The translations under genes were made by a program, and so were the position numbers. Below the pieces are notes generated by a model. That model saw nothing but the letters and a program-made list of their open reading frames with translations. It was not told the DNA's origin and did not search any database. Positions 20,763-31,019 of a stretch of 64,000 bases of DNA are shown piece after piece. The stretch covers positions 1,054,001-1,118,000 of the forward strand of contig NC_003280.10 of assembly GCF_000002985.6 (NCBI RefSeq), written 5' to 3'. The DNA comes from Caenorhabditis elegans. Lineage: Eukaryota > Nematoda > Chromadorea > Rhabditida > Rhabditidae. Within the stretch, counting starts at the first letter, position 1; every line of letters begins with the position of its first letter.

Positions 20763-21505
20763 TCAATAAGCAGAAACAAGCTTGATCTCGTAGAAAACCG
20801 AACAAAAATTGACGAAATTGCACACAATGCAGAGAATCGATGTGACCATGTTGATGGATACCAGAAGGATGATCAGTTTGCAGAAGTATATGAAGGTGAT
20901 CACAGACTGCAAGACACAGTAATTTTAAGAACAATTTTTGTAGAAAAAATTTGGAAAAAAAATTTTTGAAAAATTTTTTTCGAAATTTTTTTGAAAATTT
21001 TTTCTACAAAAAAAATTTTCAATTAATTTTTTGCTAACTTTTATCTAAATTTTTAGGATTAAAAAAAAATAAATAAAAAATTGCTCTTTTTTTAGTTTTC
21101 AGTACCCGCGGGGTACTGTAACTCACATTGAAATAGATATGAAATCGCAGATATCGTTTTTGGTCCTGAAGCACACATATCAGGGCGGAAATCGACGAGA
21201 TGAACCAGAGAAAGTTGATCGTAACTAGGACAAGTAGAATTGGTCTGAAAATTTATAATTTTAAATTTGGAAAAAAATTAATTTTTGAAAAAAAATTTTT
21301 ATAAAACTTTTTTTCTAATTTAAAAAAACACTGTTCTCTAAAAACCACATAATTACCTCACTGCATTATGTACAAACTCAATATCAAAATCCAAAGAAAC
21401 TGGCGCAAGGCCAAGTAGAAAGAACAGGCTAATCAGGACTTGTAGGGTCAGAAAAATTATGCACCGGATTTTGAATTTCCCGAAATTTTCCGGGTTTTCT
21501 GGCAT
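20763..21505 (-). CDS. small four-helix membrane protein, 136 aa
   Basis: Three exons in phase (21357-21505, 21127-21244, 20763-20906), all with canonical sites (GTAATT, GTGAGT; TTTTCAG, CTTGCAG), encode a compact membrane protein. After a charged start (MPENPENFGKFKIR) there are four hydrophobic segments at about 17-38, 48-73, 90-110 and 112-128, so both ends probably face the same side. A short conserved-looking loop, LQDQKRYLRFH, lies between helices 2 and 3. No signal peptide or enzyme motif is visible. It resembles the many small tetraspanning proteins of unknown function in nematodes. I assign no function. The stop is followed by a minus-strand A-rich tail. Confidence 0.7.
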
Positions 21506-22025
21506 TTTAGAAGTGGAAAGTTTCAAAAAATGAATGAATTACGACTTACCAATGGCAATATAAACATATAATTTGAAATTTGATATGATTAGGTCATATT
21601 ACTTACTTCAAAAACTAAACACGAGAGCAGGAAACTTTCTGGAATAATTTCATTGATTGGGTGGTTTTTTGAAGGGATTCCGTAGTTTTGATAGAATTTT
21701 AAGTAAAATTTTCAGATTCTACGTCCAAAAATACCTCACATCCTAAGTTTTCAGGATTCTAGCTCAATTTTTTGAAAATTGGCTGAGCAGCGACTCACGA
21801 CGTGGGATCGTGATACGGAGGCTTCTGAAAGCTGTGAAGATGGAGCTACGAGGTTGAAAACTTGTGAGCAAAGATTTTACACTATACTTATAATAAATTC
21901 TATCATTCTACGCGGAAAAAAATTCTCAAAGATATTTACGATGTTCCCAAATTTTCAGGCTTTCGCTTTTTTTTTGTTGGAAAATTTTAAGAATTATTTT
22001 AAATTTTGAAGAGTTGATTTTACTA
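21506..22025. other. upstream region of the 4-TM gene; no further gene
   Basis: AT-rich sequence up to the left end of the transposon. A 76-codon open stretch (21779-22009) has no domain and ends in low complexity; it was not called. Confidence 0.4.
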
Positions 22026-22067
22026 CTCAGATAAACTGGAGTCACGGCAGAGCGACAGAAAATCACT
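22026..22067 (+). repeat. left terminal inverted repeat of the transposon
   Basis: 42 bp, starting CTCAGATAAACT and ending GAAAATCACT. It differs from the right repeat only at positions 9 and 31. It is followed by subterminal CTGCTAATTAGCAG motifs at about 22108-22195. Confidence 0.85.
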
Positions 22068-22361
22068 TCTAATCAGCAAAAGCTAGTAAAGCCATAGTTT
22101 ATCAGCAGAGAACCACTGCTAATTAGCAGGTCATTGCTAATTAGCTAAAAAGCACTGCTAATTAGCAGAAACCCACTGCTAACTAGCAGAACATTGATTA
22201 TTGATTTTATTTTGTTTTTTCTTCGTCGTATTTCACATATTTCATTTTTTTGACCTTTTTTTATTGTATTTTTTGTGTGATATGTTATCAATATGTGTTA
22301 ATTGTTAATTCCAGTGTGTTTTTCAAAGATTTGTATCATTCCCGGCTAGAAACGGAGGATT

Positions 22362-25253
22362 ATGGCCAGAAATCCAAGAACAACAGTTCGAAGAATTTTG
22401 AATTCAGCACCCCGGAGTCTTCTGATTCAAAGCGTGACAATAGTTGCTCTAGGTAAATTTTTTAAATGATTTTATTGGGACTAAATAACTACTTTCAGAC
22501 CCGACGGACAATAATCATGGTTCTCACCAGCCGGGAAGCAATGGTCCATCAAATTCAAGCACCCAGGCCGATAACTTCGAGACGGAAACAACTGCAGATG
22601 AAGAACGACAAAAGGAAGATGGTGTAGAAGATGAACTCGAAGACGAAGAAACAACAGGATTCATTGATGAAGACGGGGAAATTCGTTATCCGGTCGATGA
22701 AGTGGGAAATTACGAGATCGATCAAGAAGCTGAAACCGATGAGTCATTTTATTTGGACACTCAACGCGATTCTTCTCTATGCGACGAGCGAAGTCAACTG
22801 TGTCGTTCTCTGAGCGATCAAAATCTGAGAACAACTTTTTTCCTCATCACTACTACCAACTCGAAAGCAGCCATTTTGAGATATCTACATTTTCACAATG
22901 TTTCACAAGATAGCATTCTCAGAAAATTGCTACTGAATGACTCTCATCTAACACTTGTAGAAGTATGTAATTTATGTGCGCAGAATATCGAACTGTAGGT
23001 TTATTATAAAACTAAATTTCTGAAATATATCATTACAGATGCAAATGTGAAGATATGCAAGAGAAATGCCAACTAATTTTCGGAGATCTCAAGAAATGGC
23101 TCGAAGTTATATTGAATAGTTTTGCGAATATCATGATGAAGACTAAAACAACTATTTTGGAAGGGTATAATAGCTCCAGTCCAATAAATAAGGGTATCTT
23201 TAAAAAAAAGCTACTCAGCGAAATGGCAGATAATGAAATGTGGATGCACTTCGAGAGTAGCTTCGACGGAATCAAAGTACATAAAAATGGAAAGTAAGTA
23301 TCTTAGTTTGATGGCTCTAAAAATTTTAATTGGTTTTCAGTCATAACATTTGGCCATATAGTTTACTCAATTTGGATCTCGAAGACGTTCATCGAGCTTC
23401 TCCCCAGGCCCTCATTTTAGCAGCGTTATTCATCGGGTTCAAAAATCCGACAACGAAAATTCATGATAGACTTACACAATGGATTCTGCTCCAAATGGAC
23501 GAACATGTCTTCTTCTCAGAGGGAGTGGCCTGGAAAGCGGATCTCACGTGTGCCAATCATGACGATCCAGTGAGATGAAAATTCAGAATTTTGAAAACAA
23601 GTGTTTGGTTTCAGGCACGACGAATCGTATACAATCAGTGTGGACTCCGATCATCAGGTTCTTGCAACTTTTGCTTAAACCAGGAAACTGAGTGCAAAAT
23701 CAATGATGAGTATACAACACGTAAGCATCATGAAAACTATTATTAAAAAAATAATCACCTCTTTATAGTACGCGAAAATCTCACCGGATCGTGCCCTTCG
23801 ACTATGAACGATGGCCTTCGTCAAAGAAACCAGCATTCTCATTTCCACAAGCATGTTTTGTATATGCATCTATGCCCGGTTGACTTGTTTCATTGTTTTG
23901 AAGAAGGAATTTTAAGCAATATCAATACAGGTCACTAGTAATGCCCGAATGCTCCCGAAACGTGTTCATTTTTCAGCATTATTCTCCAAAGGGAAATGGA
24001 ATTTGTTCCCGTCAAAATCGGTGGATTTTTCATCAACACCTTCGCTTCCATCTCGATTTCGTTCGTTGTCCGGCAAAGCTTCACAGTGTACTGGTTCTGA
24101 GAAAGCACTGGTAAAAAGATTCGTTCAGCTAATTTCTGCAAAGTGAACACACATTTAGATTTTCGAGTCGATAGTTGTAGCAGCTGCATTTTCCGGTGAA
24201 CTTGGAGGTGTACCATCGGCTATCATTCTCAGCATTCATGGACTTTATCGTCTTTGCATAGAACCCCAATCAATCACTGACGAGACTCTTCATTTGAAAG
24301 TTAGTTTTTATTGTTTTTGCTTGAAAAAAGTAGACCATTCTTTACAGATTGAACAAATCAGCAAATCCATCGAAGTTTTAATTGTGAAACGAGCACCGGA
24401 AATGTTGAATGGGATCAAAGTACATGTATGGAAATTGTCGTCAACTAACACCCATTACTATTTTGCAGCAAGTGTTGTACCACCTTGCAAGAATGACTGA
24501 GCTGTACGGTAGCTTATTTCCATTGTCAACTCAATGGTTCGAGTACTTCTATCACACTATTCAAAGAACTTTAGTTCCGGAAATTTACAATGGACTGGGC
24601 ATGAGCATCATGAGAAAGTGAGAAAATTAGAGCACAATAGGGAGCAAGAATGTTTTTACAGAATGTCGGCTCTTCAAGAGATCAAAACCGAAGCTGCATT
24701 CCGTCTACACACAAATCACCAGTTTCGAACAGAAGCGAACTTGAAAATGTGCTATGAACTTGGATTATTAAGGCGACTCAAACGAATATCGGTTGTTCCG
24801 ACCCCTCCGCAGTACCAACAGTTTTGCGAGACCGGGGATGTTTTCCTTAATGTTGTATACCACGACGGCATCAGATATTCGAATTATTGCAACAAAAAGA
24901 CAGATGACTCAAATGTTACGTTTATCGAATATGCTCGCGTACGATTTGCAAAGATTATTGGGATGCTGTTGAAGGAAAACAACACTGATCTTCGTTTTAT
25001 TTTGAAGAAATACTGCAACACAAATGATCATTTGATTGACATATCGAACAAGTTATATGAAGAGGATGTACCGCAAATGCATATTCAAAACTGGGTTGAT
25101 TCAGTTTCAAAATCGAGTTTCGGAGGTCGTGTCACGTTAACAAACACAGTTGTCGTGGTTTCCGCCGATTCCATTGTTGGACATGCAGTGGTTGTGAAGC
25201 GAAATAACAACTGTGTGGCTCTTCCATTTTCTCGCCGTATCAGTCTATCTTGA
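22362..25253 (+). CDS. CACTA/TNP2-like transposase
   Basis: Eleven exons in consistent phase encode 810 aa: 22362-22452, 22499-22994, 23039-23293, 23341-23569, 23615-23720, 23769-23930, 23977-24110, 24159-24299, 24348-24425, 24469-24617 and 24662-25253. After an acidic N-terminal region (about 45-110) comes a Cys pair ([13 protein letters not shown]). The transposase core then follows with the order seen in TNP2-type proteins: [26 protein letters not shown], then [23 protein letters not shown] with its Cys pair, and [14 protein letters not shown] near the expected second acidic position. Such enzymes bind the ends and excise the element. The start is uncertain: the same bases also read open in another frame ([19 protein letters not shown]), but only the ATG at 22362 splices in frame. 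Confidence 0.8.
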
Positions 25254-25299
25254 CTTTGATAACCACATATAGCTTTGAATTTGTTTGTCTTTTGTCTGT

Positions 25300-25314
25300 C
25301 CCCCCCCCCCCCCC
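25300..25314. repeat. homopolymer C tract (15)
   Basis: Fifteen consecutive C (G on the complementary strand) lie just downstream of the transposase stop. It is one of three long G/C homopolymers in the window and can form a quadruplex on the minus strand. Confidence 0.9.
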
Positions 25315-25566
25315 GCTCGAAAAAATGTCTGCACCTCCCCCTTCTTTGACAAATGTTTGTCTCTACCCCTTGCTCGAAAAATGTTCTCATTATGTTCTTG
25401 AGGAATTCTTTCAGATTTTTAAAAGTTGTTTGTTTTAATATTTTCATGAATGCTTATCCGCTTTCAATTAATTTGTGTTTATTTGATGTGATAATCTGTT
25501 CTGTTCAACCCTGCTTATTTAATCTTATTTTATTAACAGATCTAAAAATCAATTTCAGAAAAAGTC

Positions 25567-27326
25567 ATGTCATTCCTCGAGAAACTAGTGGCAAAATACG
25601 AGCCCATTAAAGAAGAAAAACCAAAATTAGTTCCAAAGCCGACAAGAAAACGGCAACCGGAAACTACGGAAATCGTTGTGAAGACTCGCCGTATTACTCG
25701 CCGAAATGCTAAGGTTAGTGGAAGGAGCCACATAACATTAAATGTGAACCCAAAGCTAACCTATTCCTATGAGTTTCAATATTTCTGTCATTTTCAGGCA
25801 CCTGTAAAAGAAGAGGAGATTGGACATCAAATCACGATCGTAGATGACGAAGAGTTTATGGAGCAACCTGTACAGGAGCCGATTGAGATTGAAGAGGAGC
25901 AACAAGAAGAATCTCATCTGGAAATTGCTCTTCCGGAGCAACCAAATCATGAGCCAATGCAATCAAGTCCATCGTTGCCTAGAAAATCGTTCAAACCGGA
26001 TATGCATCCAATTGCGAAGGTGTTTACTTCTGCTAATTTCGAGTTGCTCGGAAATAAATTAATTTCAGAAAGGCGGAAAAATCTGTATTGTAGATCTAGG
26101 ACTTACATCTCACACACTCCCCACCGAACAAACTCCAGGATTCTTGGTAAGTTTTTTTTTCCAAAAATCTGGCATGATCAAAATTGTTGACTTTTAGAAA
26201 AGACTCGGAGAGAACGTTGGAGGATCAATTGACTATAGTTATGAATCGATTGACGAGTTGATCCGCACTGCTCCGGATGCTTGGTCTAAAGCTTCAATGG
26301 GTGCAATTCGAGGTGTTATGCTCATGGTCAGTTTTAGTTACTATCTTGAATTTGCAATTAATATTGGAGAAAATTTCAGCAGGAACTGGTTACTGAGCGA
26401 TCAATGCACCCGAAAAGTAAACCAATGGAGAAGAATCGTTTACTTGTATGTTTATAAGAATGGAACGATTTTGAGCATTTGAAAATGTTATTTACAGGGT
26501 GAAGAAATGGCAAAATTGAACCCTAACGATTTTCTGAACCACAAACTGCTGGAAGTTTCGAGTTTGGATCAAACTGGTATACCAAGAACATAAATAAAAA
26601 CCGCCCCCAAGAACATTCTATTTCAGTGTTTATCAACGTCAATCTCGTGTTTTCGGCGCTGAGCATTCAACATGGCTCGGTTAGATCAATTGTCAATGCT
26701 ATGTCAAATCACTGGATTGACTACGTGAGCGATCAAATATTACGTTCTATTTTTGACTATTTAACATTTCAGCTGATTCCGAGAGAGCAACAAGGATCCT
26801 TCACGACAAGCAAAAAGACGGAGCCTCTTACTTTCTTCCCAGGAGACTTGACAAATTGGCCAGCCGGTTAGTTTATGATTTACATGGGCGAGCCACATAA
26901 AAATCGTTTTCAGCTCTTCTCGCTGCGGCAATCAAGTTGGACAACGACCAGGTGGACGTTACTCGCCTTCCAAGTGTGGTCAATATGCTGTTCAAGCATC
27001 ATATCAAAGTCAGATTGTAGGTTTCTTGTTATTTACTTTAAAAAGCCAGCGAATAGAATTTTTCTTTAACTTGAAAAACTATGTTTTCACAAATGTCTTT
27101 TTGCAGCGATCATGCCCGTGGTTTGTATCGAACAAAACACGACGGCCAGTATCCACCAAAAATTGTGCTGCCAAAGCGTCCCATCATCGATTGCACACAA
27201 TTCTACAAGAGCAGCGAGGATATCGATGAGGAGCAAGTTCCATCAACTTCGAACTTTCAATCATCTTCGAACTCTCTATCAACTTCGAAATCTGCTGGAA
27301 GGGAAAATATCCCAGACTCCCCATAA
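25567..27326 (+). CDS. second protein of the CACTA-type transposon, 411 aa
   Basis: Ten exons in phase: 25567-25713, 25798-26019, 26069-26146, 26198-26326, 26380-26445, 26498-26576, 26627-26724, 26773-26866, 26914-27016 and 27107-27326. The ATG follows a strong TTTCAG nine bases upstream, suitable for trans-splicing. The N terminus is basic (KPTRKRQPE, TRRITRRNAK), then an acidic Glu/Gln-rich stretch, then a structured middle and C-terminal part (VFSALSIQHGSVRSIVNAMS, LTFFPGDLTNWPAALLAAAI), ending in a serine-rich tail. I recognise no named domain. By analogy with plant CACTA elements it may be a DNA-binding accessory factor; that is inference from position only. Confidence 0.7.
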
Positions 27327-27602
27327 ATTCACTAGTTCTCCTGTTTTCTGATACTTTCGAAACTTGTTTTTTTGTTTTTTTTTTCCATTTTTCGTTAAAT
27401 GTTTTTTTTCTGTTGTTTTTTCATTTTGTTTCATTTTCATAATAAATCGTGTTATTTTTTATGGTTTTATAAAAGTTTAATCCAATATGAAAGCAAAACT
27501 AGCTAGCAAGAAAGCATAACTACGTAGCAAAACATCACCGCTAATCAGCGGAAAAGCACAATTACTGCGGTTGACTAAGCCGTGACATAAATGCTAATTA
27601 GC

Positions 27603-27644
27603 AGTGATTTTCTATCGCTCTGCCGTGACTCCAGTCTATCTGAG
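27603..27644 (-). repeat. right terminal inverted repeat of the transposon
   Basis: 42 bp, reverse complement of the left repeat with two differences. It ends CTATCTGAG followed by TA. It is preceded by GCTAATTAGCAGTG subterminal motifs. Confidence 0.85.
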
Positions 27645-27696
27645 TATTGAGTTCCACAAAAAAAAATCTCAAAAGTATTAAAATCTACACGTAAAT

Positions 27697-28116
27697 TTAC
27701 TTCCATTTCGAAATTTCCAATGTTTGGTAAATTGGCTGAGTAGACCAGTTAACCACTGTGATACTGAGTTTCAGCAGTTTGAGTGGGAAATGGCCGAAAC
27801 TACAAACTACATTATAAGCTCCACCCATTTTGACTGCAAAATTTTTTTTTTGAAAACTGATCTCAAGATCATCCACTTCCTCCTCGAAACCGACCTCATT
27901 GTCCCTAATTTCCAAAAAAAAAATCCAATATCCCGGTTTGGGGGAGAAATTCCAAACGATCTTTCTCTCTATCAGTACGGTCATCAATTTCGGGCGCCCA
28001 TGTTCATTTAAATCTAGCCTGCTGCCTCGCAAAAACCTGAACCCGATAGCCAATTTCTCATCACTTTTCTCATTTTTATCGGGAATGGCAGATGCTTTAG
28101 CTTTCCATTTTAGCAA
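27697..28116 (-). other. long open reading frame of uncertain status
   Basis: 139 open codons on the minus strand with fairly balanced composition (LNEHGRPKLMTVLIERKIVW, KMGGAYNVVCSFGHF). There is no ATG at its beginning (it opens with TTG), no recognised domain and no convincing flanking exon. It could be a remnant exon of a decayed gene or chance. Confidence 0.25.
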
Positions 28117-28279
28117 TTTGTGAGAAGCTTTTTCTTTTTCTCAATTGTTCAATTTAGAAAGAACCCATATTTGACACTTTCGGAAATGTAGGCATATACG
28201 CCTGCCTACGGCCTATTTTTTTGTACAAGTCGTTTCTTTTTTCCACAATTTAATTTGTACAACTAAAATTCTAGCAGTT

Positions 28280-29095
28280 AAAACTTTTACCTAGAGTTTC
28301 CCAGAAATTTCTGAATTTTCTCAAAATTTTATCAATGTTCCAAAGGGCTCCGTAGTTTTTTTGCAATTTCTCAAACATTCCCGAACTTTTCAGAAATTTC
28401 ATCATTAGGATTTTGCTTTTCTCCCGCTGAATTGTTTTTCCAGAAAATTTGAATTTCCCGCCAAAATGTTTTTCAAAAACTTTCAAATTCCCGCCAAAAA
28501 TTGTTCTCAAAAATTTGAATTTCCAGCCAAAAATTATTTCCCCAGAAAGTTTTAATTTCCCGCCAAAAATTGTTCCCCCAGAAAATTTGAATTTCCGCCA
28601 AAAATTGTTCTCCCAGAAAATTTGAATTTCCCGGCAAAAATTGCTCTCGAAAATTAGAATTTCCAGCCAAAAATTATTTCCCCAGAAAATGTCAAATTCC
28701 CGCCAAAAATTGTTCTCAAAGATTTGAATTTCCTGCCAAAATTTTTTTGCATAAAATTCGAATTTCCGGGCAAGCCAAAAAGTTAAACAGAAAATTTAAA
28801 TTCCTGGCCAAAGTTTACGGTCAGAAAATCTGAATTTCCGCCAAAAATTGTTCCCCCACAAAATTTGAATTTCCCGGCAAAGATTGTTCTCGAAAATTAG
28901 AATTTCCCGCCAAAATTATTTCCCCAGAAAATGTCAAATTCCCGCCGAAAATTGTGCTCAAAAATTTGAATTTCCCGCCAAATTTTTTTGCACAAAATTC
29001 GAATTTCCCGGCAAACGAAAAAGTTAAACAGAAAATTTAAATTCCTGGCCAAAGTTTACGGTCAGAAAATCTGAATTTCCCGCAAAAATGTCAAT
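28280..29095. repeat. array of TTTCCCGCCAAAA units with an internal 235-bp duplication
   Basis: More than twenty diverged copies of the CCCGCC motif seen at 9290. The segments around 28590-28830 and 28840-29090 repeat each other in the same order, including 'AAAAGTTAAACAGAAAATTT' and 'CCTGGCCAAAGTTTACGGTC', so a block of about 235-245 bp was duplicated in tandem. Confidence 0.8.
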
Positions 29096-29170
29096 TTTTT
29101 CCAAATATTCAAAAAAAAAGTCATGCCTATTGGCCTACCTACCGCCTATTTTTTTCAGAATTTTTTCACA

Positions 29171-29920
29171 ATGCGCCACTTAATACTCTCCTTAACAATA
29201 TTCTCAACCTGTATAGCAATTGTGAACTCATGTGCTGCAACATCAGGAACCACATCCCCTGTAACAGTTGCACCAGTCACCCCGACAGGTATTCTGGCTC
29301 GCGGAGCCAGTTTAAAGCTTCATCTTCGTTTTTTTTTTCAGGTTGCAACTCTTGCACTGCTGACCTGATTGGCATTAAAACTGGCGCAGACGGAGATTTT
29401 GTAAGATTTTAAATTTTAATTTCACTGAAATTTTGAATTGTTCCAGCCACCAACTTCCGTTATTGGAACTGTAAATGGTTGCCGAACAATTACGTATACA
29501 TGCCAAAGAACACCTCCTGTTGCTACTGATGTGGTTCAGATTACTGTGAGTTAAAATTTCAAATTTAGCTGACCAAGAGCTTCAAAACAAGTATAATCAT
29601 GACAAGGTATGACAATTTTGGGTCCCGCCACGAAAAGCTACAGTACGCAGGTACCCAGTTTTTCTTGACAAGACCCTAGAGATGATGGTACTTATTCTGA
29701 AGCTCTGATCTTTTCAAAATTGAATTCCTTACTCAAACTTTTCTGCAACACAATTTTACAGTACTACAGCGATAGCCGTACAGATCCAGCATCCATCGAA
29801 AATGGCGTGGGCGTGGTGCAGGCGTTGAGCACAGCAAGTGCCGTAATCGATTGTGTGGATGGACATTGGGAGAAGGATACTATCGAAATTAATGATATTG
29901 AGTGCCAGATTATTACCTAG
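29171..29920 (+). CDS. secreted C6-domain protein, 144 aa
   Basis: Four exons in phase (29171-29288, 29342-29400, 29447-29545, 29762-29920). A clear signal peptide (RHLILSLTIFSTCIAIVNSC) is followed by a Thr/Pro-rich linker (TTSPVTVAPVTPT). A single domain follows with the spacing CNSC ... GCRTITYTC ... VIDC ... IEC, the pattern of the nematode C6 (formerly DUF281) family. All six domain cysteines appear present and probably form three disulfides. The protein is expected to be extracellular; no molecular role is known for this family. An AATAAA lies at about 29988. Introns are 46-216 bp with canonical ends. Confidence 0.85.
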
Positions 29921-30159
29921 CTGTACTGTTGAAGAAAATCGATAATTTATAGTATTTCAACAGTTCATCACACCCACGATTCGATAATAAATAATATTTC
30001 GTCTTGGCAAATTGTTGAGGTGTTGCGACCGACATCTACCGGGTCACAGCCATATTCTGTGAAAAATCATCCCACTTTGATCAGCCGTTTGCGCACACCA
30101 TCAAACATTTTTACGTCATATTTTTTAATCAGAATTTTTTTCTCTTTTTTTAAATTTTC

Positions 30160-30440
30160 TCAAAAAAAATTGAATTTCCCGCCGAAAATTGTTCTCAGCA
30201 GATTTGAATTTACCGCTAAAAACTTTTCTCACAAAATTTGAATTTTCCGCCAAAATTTTTCTGCCAGAAAATTTGAATTTCCCGCCACAATTTGTTCACG
30301 AAAAATGTGCATTTCCCGCCAAAAAATTTTTTTCAGAAAATTTGAAATTCCCGCAAAAGTTATTCTTTAAACATTTGAATTTCCCGCCAAAGTTTTAGTC
30401 AGAAAATTTTAATTTCCCGCAAAAATTAAACAGAAATTTT
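30160..30440. repeat. third TTTCCCGCC array
   Basis: About eight diverged units of the motif described at 9290 and 28280. Adjacent segments 30030-30060 and 30480-30600 contain 'CCGACATCTAC' and 'AGATGTCGGGTGCTGC', arranged as loose inverted pieces around the array. Confidence 0.7.
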
Positions 30441-30652
30441 AAAATCTGAGGGTCGCATGCCAAAATTTAAACCACAAAAATAGCATAGCAGCCGACATCT
30501 ACAGGGTTTACAAGTAAACCGACGAAACACTTTTTGCTCGGTGAGCAAAACGGGCATTTTGAGTTTTGCAAAACCCGCAAGATGTCGGGTGCTGCAGAAC
30601 TTTTTGAATTCGATTTCCAATGTTTGCTCATGATTTTCAAAGATTGCGAGAT

Positions 30653-30666
30653 GGGGGGGGGGGGGG
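30653..30666. repeat. homopolymer G tract (14)
   Basis: Fourteen consecutive G. The surrounding 30441-31170 contains no supported gene. Confidence 0.9.
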
Positions 30667-31019
30667 AATTTCCCATTTCTCATTTTTCACATTTTCTATA
30701 TTAAAAACCACTATCGGCATCATTTTTGAAGCCAAAGCGGTGAGAAAAAGCTTTTAATAAAATGAAATCATGATTTTAAAAGATGAAGAAGGTGTCAAAG
30801 ATCAGGGAAATCCTTTTTTTAAAGGATTAAATGATGGATTTGGAAAATTCCAAAATGATCTCGAAATAGTGGAAGCTTGTGAAAAATTTCTGAATTTTGG
30901 CAACTCAAGTTCCCGAACCCAGAATTTTTAATTCAGATACCCGTAAAACTATATCTATACAACAAAGTGACCACTCACATATTTCGCCCGGAGGCTATCA
31001 AAAATTCTCCTGTTTTTTA

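Larger units (their letters stand above)
22026..27644 (+). mobile_element. complete CACTA/EnSpm-type DNA transposon, 5.6 kb
   Basis: The left end CTCAGATAAACTGGAGTCAC and the reverse complement of the right end CTCAGATAGACTGGAGTCAC open 42-bp terminal inverted repeats with 40 of 42 positions identical. TA flanks both ends, either a 2-bp target duplication or part of the repeat. Subterminal regions (22068-22195 and 27490-27602) carry repeated CTGCTAATTAGCAG-like motifs, a habit of the CACTA superfamily. Two intact multi-exon genes fill the interior: a TNP2-like transposase and a second protein. Nematode CACTA elements with 2-bp TA duplications have been described (Mirage group, from memory). 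Near-perfect ends and open frames suggest recent activity. Confidence 0.85.

Noticed and set aside
22362-27326. Host chromatin or cohesin-type gene
   Set aside because: The acidic N terminus looked like a nuclear protein, but the flanking 42-bp inverted repeats and the TNP2-like core place both genes inside a transposon.
27697-28116. Confident gene call
   Set aside because: 139 open codons but no ATG at the beginning and no recognisable partner exons; kept only as a low-confidence open frame.
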